NCBI RefSeq assembly: GCF_014905175.1
Contig: NC_057790.1
Location: 4,898,001 to 4,962,000 of the forward strand
DNA from: Aphidius gifuensis
Lineage: Eukaryota; Arthropoda; Insecta; Hymenoptera; Braconidae
Length of the DNA: 64,000 nucleotides
Reading direction: 5' to 3'
Shown here: piece after piece, positions 53,501 to 64,000 of the stretch
Numbering within the stretch: the stretch's first letter is position 1
How the letters are laid out: each line of letters opens with the position of its first letter
Position numbers and translations under genes: made by a program
Notes under the pieces: generated by a model
Seen by the model: only the letters and a program-made list of their open reading frames with translations
Told to the model about the DNA's origin: nothing
Databases searched by the model: none

Positions 53501-54620
53501 TTCCACACGTCCGAGTATTGAACTTTCTTGGTGGTGATTAAATATTTAATGTTTACGATCGATGAAACACGCTATACTATCCATCTATCTCTATGTCTGA
53601 CTGACGCGTCGGTCTTTTCTACTAGTTACATGAGAAAAAAAACTGCTTTTGTAAAAAATTTTGTAAACTTTTCATTGACGATTCTCTTTGATTTCCTCAA
53701 TCATCAAGATATTTGAAATAATTTGTTTCGTTTTATTTTTTTACTTAAATACAAAATCCAGATTTTATTCAAGAATAATTTATTGATAAAAAGGTTTATC
53801 AAAGATTCACGGTCGATTTGATGAGACCTTTGAAAATGTCAATGGATCGTGCTCTTTATAAAATCACAAGTATGTTGCATGTAACTATATGTCATATCAA
53901 TGCAACCCTAGATTGTCTGATAGCTTGATTATATATATGCTATATCTGACTTATGTCGCCAAGTTTTTCACTGGTGGCATGTTGACTTTAGCAACAAAAT
54001 AAATAACAAACAAACAAACAATATATTAAAAAATATACGATGTTTAAAATATTTTTTTATTTATTAAATATATCAGTTAATATGTATCCATTTATATTTA
54101 AGTAAATTTCAACTATTCAAATAAAAATGAACCATAAAAAATGTATATACTTTTATATTATGTATAAAAAAATGAATAAAGTATATATTATTTTTTTTTT
54201 TTTTTCATAAAAATACCACTTGTAACTATTAAAATCCTCTTTGAAATTTTCCATTTTCTTGGTATAATACTTGTATATTCTACAGTGAATATAAATGAGA
54301 ACTCAATTCATAAACTACAACCTATGCACGTTTTATATATCTGAATATATGTATTATACGTTTGTTGAAAAAAGTATAGAAAAATAAGATAATAATAACA
54401 ATAATAATGATTGTGATAAAAAAAAAAAAAAAAATGTAAATAAATAATAGAAAAATTTACTTTGGAAATAAAGAAATCGAGCAATGAACAATCAACTTTT
54501 TCAGAACAGTATGACGTTGACCTAGTTTTCTCTCATCTACTAAATTTTGACAAAAGAAAAAAAAAATAATAATAATAAAAAAAATAAATAAAATGGGTGA
54601 CTGGGTAGGTGGAAGTTTTT

Positions 54621-54656
<36 letters not shown>

Positions 54657-55882
54657 TTTCACTTGGCCCTTGCTTGCACTGCCATCGTGGAACCCAATCT
54701 TCTTCAGTTCTTCCGTTTACCACCCACCTCCCGACAATTCGGTAGAATAGAGTCCAAATAAAGATGAAAATGTGGAACGAGAAAAGTACGCGCCCCGAGA
54801 GAAGACAGAGTTACCCAATCGTCGAGAAGATAAACTTTTTCGTTATATAGACAGAACCAAGTTTTCACAGTTCGTACCATCATGTTCGCGCGAACCAACG
54901 ATTTATGTATTAATTTTTCCCACCCAAGATTTTCCAATCTTCAATTATTCAAGAATTTTCACAAAATAACAAGTTACCAAGTTAATGACATTCTTACAAT
55001 TCTCTGTAGTCAATTGATTTTTTATTTTTTTATCTTTTTGTTTTATTTTTAAAAAAATTTTCATGCAATAATTTTTTATTAAATTATTATGTAGTAGTTG
55101 AAAATATAACAATGTTTTATTTTTGTAAAAATACAAATCAATATTGTTCATTTATAGAATGCCCTAGACGCTGACCTGTTTAATTAATTAATTAATTTTT
55201 TTTATTTTAGAATTGTGTTTATTTTTAAATGAAAACTTTAGTTGTTTTTTTATTTTATTTTTAAATAAAAATACTGCCATAACTGTTTGACGTTAACCCA
55301 TTGATTTTATACAAGAGTTAAATAAAAAACCTGGCTATATTACAACATTCTATAAATAAAATTCGAACTAAAAGAAACGCCCTTTAGCTAGAAGATATTA
55401 TCAACACTACAAGGTATATTTCAAGTTGCAATATATAGACCAAAAATTAATAATTTATTCGATGACGTTTGTTGATTTTTTTTTTCTAGTATAAAAATAC
55501 ACTTTAGTTTATAAACAGTTTGATATCAATATAAATAAAACAATTACTCAACTAATAATAAAAGTAGAATTTTTTTCAGTTTTTTTTTTTTTTTTTATAT
55601 GTTATATTTGCAGTAACTGAATTGATATATTTGAACAACAAAAAAAATAAGATAAAATAAGATATCAGATAATATTTATTCAAAAAAAAAAAAAAAAAAA
55701 AAAAACACTTGTTAATATTTGCCAATTAAATAAAAATAATTTTCACATTTGAAAAAATAAAGAAATAAATATTGCAATATTTGCCCATTAAAATACACAA
55801 TTTAATTATTTTTTTTTTCTCTTTTAAATTTGCATAAATTTAATATTTAAATTTTCCAAAATTTGATGATTTTTATCAAATT
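50581..55882. other. Intergenic A/T-rich stretch
   Basis: No gene is supported between the promoter-like island and the MBF2 gene. Balanced islands lie at about 51640-51880, 52370-52560 (CT-rich) and 53780-53970. Minus-strand GTGAGT donors occur at 51832-51827 (after CCAAA) and near 52490 (after ACAGAA) and could belong to unmapped 5' exons. The rest is A/T runs. Confidence 0.4.
54631..54656. repeat. (TTA)n microsatellite
   Basis: About nine TTA units directly follow a T homopolymer. Confidence 0.9.
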
Positions 55883-55888
55883 TTTATT
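55883..55888 (-). terminator. Polyadenylation signal of the MBF2-family gene
   Basis: AATAAA on the minus strand, starting about 17 nt past the stop codon. The position is plausible for a compact single-exon gene. Confidence 0.5.
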
Positions 55889-55904
55889 ATAAAAATATTT
55901 TTTT

Positions 55905-56336
55905 TTAATTTCTAGAGTAAATTAAGACGACAAAGTTGATGCCATGACCTCTTTGACTTTTGAATTTAATTGTGACATTGCTGCCACCAGGACCACCCTT
56001 GATAATTGAAGGATATGCACCATTTCCATTAGTTTTTTGATCACAAGCTAAAACTTGAGTTATTCTTTCGTATCTACTAACGTTGAAGTTTTTTTCAATA
56101 CTAGTTATTTGAGCCCATGATGAAGTCTTGACAATAGACTGCTGAAGAGTCAAACGATCACCAGGTAATCGACTACCAGCAATCAAATGATGTGATTTAT
56201 TTGATGAATTACCAAGACAACCACCAACAGCATATGGTGCTGGACGATAGTAAGAATTTTGTGTTTGTGGTAACCAAGATGCAACACTGATTGCGACCAA
56301 TAAGGCCAAAATTAATAATGAACTTTTGGACAACAT
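55905..56336 (-). CDS. MBF2-family secreted peptide ('probable salivary secreted peptide')
   Basis: A complete, intronless 143-residue protein. Residues 1-20 form a signal peptide (MLSKSSLLILALLVAISVAS). The mature part carries two cysteines (Cys40 and Cys98), which probably pair, and four N-glycosylation sequons (Asn43, 46, 85, 120). The C-terminal block has ITQVLACDQ, then GGPGGSNVTIKFKSQRGHG and INFVVLIYSR. This is the signature of the insect MBF2 family, named after a Bombyx transcription co-activator. In Hymenoptera members are usually secreted and annotated as salivary peptides. Its molecular role is unknown. The start is fixed by the signal peptide and a TATA box at the expected distance. 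Codon use is moderately A/T-ending, like the other genes here. Length is usual for the family, with no sign of decay. Confidence 0.9.
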   Translation of the reverse strand: MLSKSSLLILALLVAISVASWLPQTQNSYYRPAPYAVGGCLGNSSNKSHHLIAGSRLPGDRLTLQQSIVKTSSWAQITSIEKNFNVSRYERITQVLACDQKTNGNGAYPSIIKGGPGGSNVTIKFKSQRGHGINFVVLIYSRN

Positions 56337-56363
56337 TGTAACTCTTTAATCACAACACTTGTT

Positions 56364-56433
56364 TGTATGCTCAAACCGAGATGCGGCTTGCTACTTATAT
56401 ACCCAAGTGTTTCTTATCAAGTCTTTATCAATA
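56364..56433 (-). promoter_or_regulatory. MBF2-family gene core promoter: TATA box and GATA sites
   Basis: TATATAAG on the minus strand (56401-56394) sits about 60 nt before the ATG, predicting a start near 56365-56370 and a leader of about 30 nt. Just upstream are two GATA cores, TTGATAAG (56420-56413) and TTGATAAAG (56431-56423). GATA factors drive gut and fat-body genes in insects, so tissue-restricted expression is likely. The sites are seen; the tissue is inferred. Confidence 0.6.
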
Positions 56434-59400
56434 ATATATGGCGTCATAATTGTAAGAAAAGCTGATGAGTCAACTGATGACAATCTTGATAATAATTAAT
56501 ATTGCAATCTTTTATCAGTAATCAGTATGATTATTTTATAACATTAGATCATTTTTTAATATATATTTTAAATTTATCAAATATCTCTTTGATTTAAAAT
56601 TATTAAAAATAAACTGATGATATACATCAGTATAAATTCACGGGAATAAATAAAAATAATTGGGTAGATAAAAAAGATGAAAAAAAAAAAAAATACCAGG
56701 TAAAACTCTGTAATCATATCATTCTCTCATTTTTTTTTGTATTGATTACAGATTAAATTGTACACAATAACAACAGCTTATGTACACAAGCTTATTCAGT
56801 TGTAATAATTATCATTACCATATTTAAATTTTATATTTTTAATATTATTGATGCTTTATGCTGGTATACATAAACATGTTGATACGTAGCAAGTGAGTCA
56901 CAGAGGACAAGTATCAAGTCAAGGGGCTCTTGGGTTTGTTTGCTCAGATGCTTGTTAGCTGCTTGAACACCCAGTATATATACAGTATATACAACATGTA
57001 CAATGTCAGTTTATATTACCTTCAAATATACAATGTATACAACAACACGCAAAATTTATAAACCTAACCACCTGGGTTTTGTTTTTTTTTGACTTGTTTT
57101 CATTAAAGTCATTTCTTTTTGCATTATGTTGATGATTAATAAACAAAAATGAATAATAATGATAACATAAATATATACCTACATATCAAAGTAACCATAT
57201 ATTTTAATAAATTTGTGTTAATTTTCTCAAAATTAGATAGAAAAAAATAAATCAAATAACAAAAACATTAATTCTATACAAATATTTTGATGTCTCTTGT
57301 GCACCAGTTATTTTGAATTTTAGTATCATGTACATTGTATATGTATATGTATATATTATGTAGAAATGAACAAACGTTGTTCAGTGCAATGTTAATTAAC
57401 TGCAAAGCAGCTTGCATGAGAGGCAAGAATCATGCTACTCATGCTTATTCGTTGAATGGAGGCCACTGATATGCTCAAAACCACCACGAATGGGCAATGA
57501 ATGCCAGGCACGGTCTTGCTATTCCTTTGGTCCAAATCTACAAATCCCTCTATTTTCTCTTCTAGCTATTACTATACTCCTCTCTCCTCTTGCTCTTATA
57601 TTATACCTCAACCCGAAGAACTTCTCAGTTCAGCTTTCATTTGGCAAAATACCAGCCTTGTTGCCTCTGATTTTACTTACAGACAAATTCTAGGCACAGT
57701 ATACTTTAGAAATGCTTATATGTGTATATATGATACATGATGTGTATAGAATTCAATGCTAAAATTATTCCTGCTATTTGTAATGTAATGCATGTATTTT
57801 GAATTTATAAATGTATTAATTTTCAACTGGTACCCGGTGACTTAATAATTCGTTTTCAAGGAAACACATATAAACACGTCACATTTCATTGCTATATACT
57901 TTTGTTATCATAAAAACCAAGTACATGACAAGAGATTAGTGAGAATTAATTTATCACTGTCAAGTGAGTGTTTGTTCGATTAAACTTTTTTTATTATTAA
58001 AAAAAATATGATGATTCTAGAAAATTTTTCAATTTACAGCTGATTATTATCACAGAAACTTGTGAAACCGAATAATTTTTTTTTTTTCCTCTACACTTAT
58101 CTCTAAAGAAAATTTAAAAAAAAAAAAACCTCTTCTTCAATAAACAATAGCAGAAAAAAAAATACATTATTATCTTTCCTCATATATTATTAAAAATCAT
58201 GAAAAAAAATTTTTTTCACCATTATTCTAGATAAAATTTTTTATTTTTAAATATATAATATGTGATATTCTTGAACACACCAGTTTACGATAGACATTAA
58301 CGGCCAAAATGAGAAAAATTGTTCATTGCACATGCATTTTATACGAGAGCACATTCCATGACGATGCAGGAAAATGCTTTTTCATTCAATCTTTTTAGTA
58401 TAGCCATTAAAATGGAAATTTCTTATTCTATACACAAATATGGAAGAGAAATAAAAAAAAAAAAAGATATTGAATGAATGACGTTAAAGGTAATCGTTTA
58501 CGTATCAATAAATTGACAAAGATGTCAAAAATATTTTTAAGTATCATATATAAATTTAATAAAAATAATAATAACAATAATTTAATATTTAAATAATTTC
58601 ATGACATTATTTGATATGTATTTTAGAGTCTTGTGTATTATAGCAGGAAATAGAAACTTGTGATCATTCACTTGGAAGACAGTGTAAATACATCAGAGAC
58701 TGAGTTGAGAAGCATCAGAGAGGTAGATTGATATATACAGAATGAGTAGACAATGAATGAGGTGACAATCGTATGCGAATCGTGAATGTGTAAAGGAACG
58801 ACAATACTGAAGACCGTGGATGTGTAAACAATTCCCCGGACAATTAGGATACGTTTGTCCTGTGTATCTCGAGGACTTGTAACTAACTTAGGCAACTAAT
58901 ATATATATACATCAGTTGTTTCTTCATCTATATAGATACTCAGTTCTATTCTCAAGCTATATATATAAATACATTGTATAACGTCATTATATGTATTATC
59001 ATGTAAAGATATATGTGTATATCATATGAAGTTCATAAACGAGTGATAGATAGACATACGAGGAAATAGTATCATCAACCGTGAAACTACCTTGACATAA
59101 ACGATTTACACAGCCAATTGTTGCTGAAAACTATATACATGATTAAATGCATAAATTAAACAAGTTGTTTATGTTTAGAAAATATAAATTGCTATTGCAT
59201 GTTTAAACTCATTAACATATGAGATATATTTTAATCAATTGAATCAGTCAATTGAATTTACAATATACATCAGTAAATAAAATAAATAATTTTCAATTTT
59301 AAATGCTTTTTCTAGAATGATAAATATACTGGATAATATTACAATCATTTGAAGATACTTTTAATTCAACTATTTCTATTTTTTTTTTTTTGTTTAATTT

Positions 59401-59964
59401 AATTTAGTCCGTTTGAGTTGAACAAAAAAAAATAAATAAATAAAAATAAAAAATCCTCAATGCGACCAACGTATTTACAAACAACTTTGTAATGTCGTTA
59501 TTTATTTTTTTTATCATCCAGTTTTTAAATGACTCGATACAAATACATCATAATCACAATTAATAAAAAAATAACATGTAAATTTGTTGCAAAGATGCAC
59601 CATGTTTTCTATTTGTTTTGTTTTTATTAATGTGGAAAATTGAAATATATATGTATTTGCAATAAAGATACCCAGGTGTTTGAGATAAAAAAATGAAGAC
59701 ATGTACAACCGAGAAAAGCTGAAAGCTGCTGTAATCCCATGGGAAGAATTTAACAGCGAGTTTCAATTTAAACTCCACTTATGATTATCTATCAGAGCCA
59801 AAGGGGATCTGCAGTATGTTTTTATACCAATTAGAAAAAAAAAAGGTGACATGTAGGCTTTGCTACTTGCCAAAATATAAAACGACTGATTGCCATGGGG
59901 GATTACGAAGAATAAAATACAATAAAATGATATAATAATAATAAAAATAAATATTTTTTGGTAG
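56434..59964. other. Intergenic stretch
   Basis: Close to the MBF2 gene are an AP-1-like TGAGTCA (56466-56472) and further GATA cores (about 56486 and 56512). Balanced islands lie at about 56870-57060 and 57400-57690. The latter holds plus-strand open frames of 79 and 93 codons without recognisable domains. The remainder is A/T-rich, with no gene supported. Confidence 0.4.
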
Positions 59965-60070
59965 CTTGAAACATATTGGGGCAAATGCTTCAACCAGGAA
60001 ACCATCTAAAAGTTTTTTAACGATGATGTATGATGCCCACACCAAGGCAAGCCCTATGTCGATTGAGGGT
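59965..60070 (+). other. Exon-like block with strong splice sites, unassigned
   Basis: TTTTTTGGTAG precedes 59965 and GAGGGT/GTAAGTC follows 60070, good acceptor and donor sequences. The 106-nt block is open in the plus frame for 35 codons, ending MYDAHTKASPMSIEG, in entry phase one base and exit phase zero. The minus strand is also open across it, reading hydrophobic residues (GLALVWASYIIV), but lacks splice sites. No partner exon or family was recognised. Confidence 0.3.
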
Positions 60071-60549
60071 GTAAGTCAATCTCTTTTATTTTTATTTACT
60101 TTTTTTTTTTTGGCATTCACTGCCAGTTCCAATAATTGTATATCGACCTGACTCTAAGTCAAGTAGCCTTGTTACAACCAATAACTATTGAAAATTTATT
60201 CACCTGATAAAATATTTATAATTTATGGCTTGTAAGCATATTTCGTATTTTATTATTTTTCATTTTAATTTTATCCATTAATTAAAAGTACCTGCACAAA
60301 AAACTTTATATATAAAAACAGTATAATGGTAAAATATTCAATATAAAAATAATAATGTAACTCACGTGTTAAAAATCAAATTAAAATATTTACTGTAAAA
60401 ACAGCTAATTAAATCAAGAATTAAAAAAAATAATTCTAGAATTCGTTGTATACAACTAAAATATTTTAGAAGTACTCAACGATGTTGTAGTCTATTTATT
60501 TATTTTTTTTTTCACTCAAAGTGCGCACCAAAACAAAAGATGTATAAAT

Positions 60550-60605
60550 GCGTGTGTGTGTGGTGTGTGTATGTGACCGACGCTCACACATACATGCGCA
60601 CACGC
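60550..60605. repeat. GT/CA inverted repeat hairpin
   Basis: GCGTGTG (60550-60556) pairs with CACACGC (60599-60605), and inside it TGTATGTG (60568-60575) pairs with CACATACA (60587-60594), giving an imperfect stem around an 11-base loop. It lies in a dinucleotide-rich patch and may be simple-repeat structure only. Confidence 0.5.
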
Positions 60606-60973
60606 AACGCAGTATTTTCAAGGGAAAAAAAAAAAAAAACTGATATAATTAATCAAAAATATGTAATTAATCAGAAATTAATAATTTTTGAATTCAATGG
60701 AAATAGAATTGGAATGAATATGAGGAAAATAGAACAATAATTCACGTAAATAAAAGAAAAAAAAAAAATGAAAAAATTATTCAACTAACGGCTATTGAAT
60801 GGCCCCCCACAAACGCCGAAAAAAAAAAAAAATAACAAGAAAAGATTTTAATATTTTTTTACGCACGTAATTTTTTTTTTCAAGCTAATATAATGATATA
60901 ATTTTCTAAACACATTAATTCGCATTTGTAATTTAAAAATAAAAAAAAAAAAAACAAATAATGTAATTGCGTA

Positions 60974-60981
60974 TGACGTCA
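60974..60981. promoter_or_regulatory. Perfect CRE (TGACGTCA)
   Basis: A full palindromic cAMP-response element, with a second half-site TGACG at about 60992-60996, in A/T-rich DNA about 1 kb upstream of the three-exon gene. Confidence 0.45.
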
Positions 60982-61319
60982 CTAATTTATGTGACGCTCC
61001 AAAAAAAAAAAAAAAAAAATCACACCATCTCCCATCAACATCAGAAATTTAGAAATATTATTTTCAGCAAAAATATTAAATAGAATTAGTAAAAATAAAA
61101 AGAAAAAGAAGAAAGCAATACATACAATACGAGTAAATAGGATACAGGACACAGCAGCAGGTTTCAACAGCAAACAATTCATCATAATTTATGAAGATAA
61201 TGAGGGATTTTTTCATTCTTGATACAATTTTTTATACACTTTTTAATATTAACGTTCAAATTATTACAATTATTTAATTGATTCAAGTCTATAAATTATA
61301 TATAAAACTGATTAAAATA

Positions 61320-61460
61320 TTAGACATCCGTCCCACTTGAGAGATGAAACGCACTGTGACGTAAAATGGCCGCGAGCAATTAATTTTCTATTTTTTGCAA
61401 ATCAGGTGGTGGGGGGATCAAAAATCAAAACCCCATAAATTGGCCAAAAAATAAAGCGCG
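61320..61460 (+). promoter_or_regulatory. Promoter-like island of the three-exon gene
   Basis: A balanced block with an ATF/CREB-like TGACGTAA (61357-61364) running into AAAATGGCCGC (61363-61373), close to the YY1/Pho consensus often found just downstream of housekeeping start sites. It lies 650 bp upstream of the ATG at 62021, in the right orientation. A start site here with a spliced leader is inferred. Confidence 0.35.
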
Positions 61461-62020
61461 CGAATAATTTGAATCTCAAAACAAAAAAAATTAGTAGCTA
61501 AAAAATTAAATTAATAATAATTATTTAATAAATTAACAAGTCAATAAATAAATTAATTGAATAAATAATTAATTAAACAGTTAACACCGATAAATTATTT
61601 TTTTTTAATAGGAAATTAAATTTAATGGATTAAAAGATTTAATTTAATTAAAACCAATTTAATTTTAATTGGACTTCAAGATTTTAATGAAAATTAAAAA
61701 AACATTGCCTTGGTAACGATTGTGTTTGTTGTAAAAATGTTTTAATATAAAAAATAAATGAGCCAATAAGAAATTGAATAAAAATCTCAGTCAACTGTAC
61801 AAATTATTATTTTTTTTTTTTATAATAGGAAAAATTTTAGCCTTTTAAAAACTTTTTTTTATATTGATGATTTGAAAATAAATTTGTAAAACGAGTGGCG
61901 TCATCTTTCCCAGGTTTCACAAGGAAAATCTGGAAATCTACAATGGAAATAATGAAAAGCTATTGATTTTATTTTTAAAATTTTATAATAATTTTTTTTT
62001 TTTTTTTTTTGATAATAAAT

Positions 62021-63068
62021 ATGGATAGTTTGATGAATCTTCAGTTGGTTTATCAACACATATATGAAGATTTAAATATTCGAATTTATGGTAAACCTGA
62101 TGAGACCTGGAATGATGTCACAAAGTATTGCCTCAATAATTTACCAATTTCTTTGTTCAAAATTACTGATTGGTATTTAATTGGATACTTCATCATAGGA
62201 ATTATCATTATGTAAGTTGAAAATAATATTTTGTTTTAGTTTATAATATTTAATAAATCAAATGTTAACTTTTATCTAGAATATTTTGTGGAATAATTCG
62301 AAAAATAATTAGCAAAAAATTTATGAGAGTTCCTGAAGCCATCGTTGAGTCTACAACTTTAAATTGTGAGACATTGAGAAATCAGGAAGACAGTCAAATA
62401 TCATTGGACTTGACTCAATTGGTTGGGAAACCTCTTGAAATATCAGAAAACATTCACGTAATTCTATTTATTCTGTTCAACTCTCTGCTATATTAAAGTC
62501 GTATTTCATATATTTGTTTACTTATTTTTTCTTTCAATTTCAATATAGATTTTTTTAGTGCATTTAAATTGCAATTTGATATTATTTATTTAATTTTCTT
62601 TTTACTAAAAAAAAAAAAAAAAAATCTTGACTGATACGTTTAAAATGACTTTAATAATCAGAGAGTAACAATTTTTAACAATATAAAATATTTTATATTT
62701 AATAGAAAACTTGGATAACTACGAATAATCAAAATTATCAAAAATTATACGTTTTAACTGTTGATGTTGATGCATATAAAAATCCATCAGCAAAAGTAAG
62801 TGAAATATTCGATGATCCAATTGACAGTAAATCACAAATAATGTTTGAAGCACAAAATTTAATTGAAGATATAATAAATGAATTAGAATTGTCGTTTAAA
62901 AATGATAAGATAACTGGTAAATCAATATTTGATTCAACATCATTAAATCTTGATTTTAATAATAAATCAATAAACTCACATACTGAACATCGTAAACTAG
63001 GATCAAAAATTCCATTACGTGTTGTTTCACGTCATCGATTACATTCAAATAAATTGGATATTCAATAA
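62021..63068 (+). CDS. Unrecognised single-pass membrane protein, three exons
   Basis: Exons are 62021-62211, 62280-62457 and 62706-63068. Intron 1 (68 bp, GTAAGT...TCTAG) splits a codon after two bases. Intron 2 (248 bp, GTAATT...AATAG) lies between codons. The joined frame encodes 243 residues. Residues about 51-69 (WYLIGYFIIGIIIIFCGII) are one hydrophobic membrane span, followed by RKIISKK, so by the positive-inside rule the N-terminal 50 residues face out and the long C-terminal part faces the cytosol. No signal peptide precedes it. The C-terminal part is acidic and polar with a basic tail (VVSRHRLHSNKL). I recognise no family. The frame survives both splices with good sites, and the third exon is open for 120 codons with coding-like composition, so the gene is very likely real. 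The start ATG at 62021 is the first in frame and follows a T tract. If intron 2 were retained, translation would stop 14 codons into it. Confidence 0.8.
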
Positions 63069-63165
63069 ATCTTGAAAATTTTAATACATTTAATTACACG
63101 CCAATTACCAAGACAATATTTTTAGTGTGCTTTTTTTATACTACTACTTTTTTTTTTTTATATAT

Positions 63166-63171
63166 AATAAA
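63166..63171 (+). terminator. Polyadenylation signal of the three-exon gene
   Basis: AATAAA 98 nt after the stop codon, following a T-rich tract. Placement is good for the 3' end of the plus-strand gene. Confidence 0.6.
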
Positions 63172-63671
63172 AACAATTTTAATTATTTATTTTTATTTCT
63201 TATTGTTGAAAAATAAAATATCATATTTGTATTTTTAATATTTACATATTTAATCAATCATATATATAGTCGTGCTTTACAAGTTAACCGACGTAAATAA
63301 TTTAGCTTATGAAAACCATATTTAATAATTTTTCAATTATTTATTATCTATGAAATAATAATTATGCTGCCAAGAAAAAAAATAAAAAAAGGCATTCATT
63401 AACATATTTTTTGGTTCTAAATTAATATATTAAATTGATAAATGTAAAATGGAATGTAATATGGATGAAAATTCATTTTATAAATCACACTTTTTTTTGT
63501 AGACTATTGAATGCAAGAATTTTTAAACTATTGTTAAGCAATATATCTTACTGTTTGTTTCATTTTCATAAAATTTAATTATTTGGCAATGTGATGGATT
63601 TTACTGATTTCTTTGTTTTAAATTAAAAATTTTAAAAAAAAGTTGAAATAATATTATTAATAATAATAATG
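63172..63671. other. Convergent intergenic spacer
   Basis: An A/T-rich spacer between two genes arranged tail to tail. It contains the 3' UTR of the minus-strand gene (an ATTAAA variant lies about 100 nt past its stop). No further feature is seen. Confidence 0.5.
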
Positions 63672-63920
63672 TTAAGTAGAATTATTTGTCGATGCAACTG
63701 ATCCATCATTAGAATATCTTCTTTCTTGTAAATTTGTTTTTACCCATTGTTTATGTTCACATAAATATGGATAAATTGGAATAACAGTGACACTGATATC
63801 ATCAACAGATGCCATTGGTACATATCGATCATCAGTTTCTTCTGGGTTTTCAGGTTTACCTCGCCAAATTCTTCCAATCAATCGTCCTCTTGCTGCTTGT
63901 ACTAATTCTTGAGCAGCCAT
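63672..63920 (-). CDS. Small unrecognised protein or 3'-terminal coding exon (82 codons)
   Basis: The frame opens MAAQELVQAARGRLIGRIW and continues with an acidic stretch (ENPEETDDRYVPMASVDDIS), a Val/Ile/Pro segment ending at CEHKQWV, and a Ser/Asn-rich tail. The composition is coding-like and unlike the surrounding A/T sequence. The ATG at 63920 is in good context (GACAATGG). The minus strand reads TTATTTAATTAG just 7 nt upstream, a splice acceptor. Either the upstream exon is only leader and the protein is complete at 82 residues, or this is the last exon of a longer protein starting beyond the window. There is no signal peptide or membrane span. The family is unknown. Confidence 0.65.
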   Translation of the reverse strand: MAAQELVQAARGRLIGRIWRGKPENPEETDDRYVPMASVDDISVTVIPIYPYLCEHKQWVKTNLQERRYSNDGSVASTNNST

Positions 63921-64000
63921 TGTCAGTCTAATTAAATAAATAACAAAGTTTTAAATATACATTAATAAAAAATTTCATTATTCTGTTGATATTATTGTTA
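63921..64000 (-). other. 5' intron edge of the minus-strand gene
   Basis: An acceptor-like TTAATTAG (minus strand) is at 63935-63928. Beyond it is A/T-rich, intron-like sequence to the window end. Confidence 0.4.

Larger units (their letters stand above)
60071..62020. other. Intergenic stretch and upstream region of the three-exon gene
   Basis: Mostly A/T tracts. It contains a GT/CA hairpin, a perfect CRE and a YY1-like island, listed separately. No coding sequence is supported. The segment 61890-62020, ending in a T run just before the ATG at 62021, probably contains the leader or its last intron. Confidence 0.4.

Noticed and set aside
57412..57740. Two overlapping plus-strand frames of 93 and 79 codons
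   Set aside because: Hydrophobic readings from CT-rich DNA, no signal peptide at the start and no splice support.
62458..62499. Exon 2 of the membrane-protein gene reading through into a stop
   Set aside because: The downstream block at 62706 is open in the matching phase for 120 codons behind an AG acceptor, so splicing is preferred.

Overview
The window reads as nuclear DNA of an insect, probably a hymenopteran such as a parasitoid wasp. It is extremely A+T-rich and full of A/T homopolymer runs. Genes are sparse, have GT-AG introns as short as 68 bp, and include a secreted MBF2-family ('salivary secreted peptide' type) protein common in Hymenoptera. The hymenopteran assignment is inference. 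Nothing bacterial, phage-like or CRISPR-like was seen, and no rRNA or tRNA gene was recognised.

Layout. Positions 1-44,617 hold no recognisable protein gene. This stretch is A/T-rich DNA with scattered better-balanced 'islands' that look like cis-regulatory or exon-like sequence. It also holds two repeat structures: a 152-bp tandem repeat (about 37.3-37.75 kb, next to a GC-only hairpin) and a 1,054-bp non-autonomous DNA transposon with terminal inverted repeats and a TA target duplication (38,146-39,199). At 44.6-44.8 kb on the minus strand is what I take to be the first coding exon of Ephrin, with signal peptide and the start of the receptor-binding domain. No downstream Ephrin exon was recognised between it and base 1, so I read the left two thirds of the window as its first coding intron, which would be over 44 kb. 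A CpG-rich promoter-like island lies 5.4 kb upstream, at 50.16-50.58 kb.

The right end is denser. A single-exon MBF2-family secreted peptide gene (55,905-56,336, minus) has a TATA box and nearby GATA and AP-1-like sites. A three-exon gene (62,021-63,068, plus) encodes an unrecognised 243-residue single-pass membrane protein. It converges on an 82-codon minus-strand gene or 3' exon (63,672-63,920) that probably continues past the window edge.

The genes show no sign of acting in one pathway. Ephrin is a developmental cell-contact ligand, the MBF2 protein is a secreted tissue product, and the last two are unknown. The most unusual features are the orphan membrane protein, the transposon and tandem-repeat block, and several exon-like islands with good splice sites but no identified gene.
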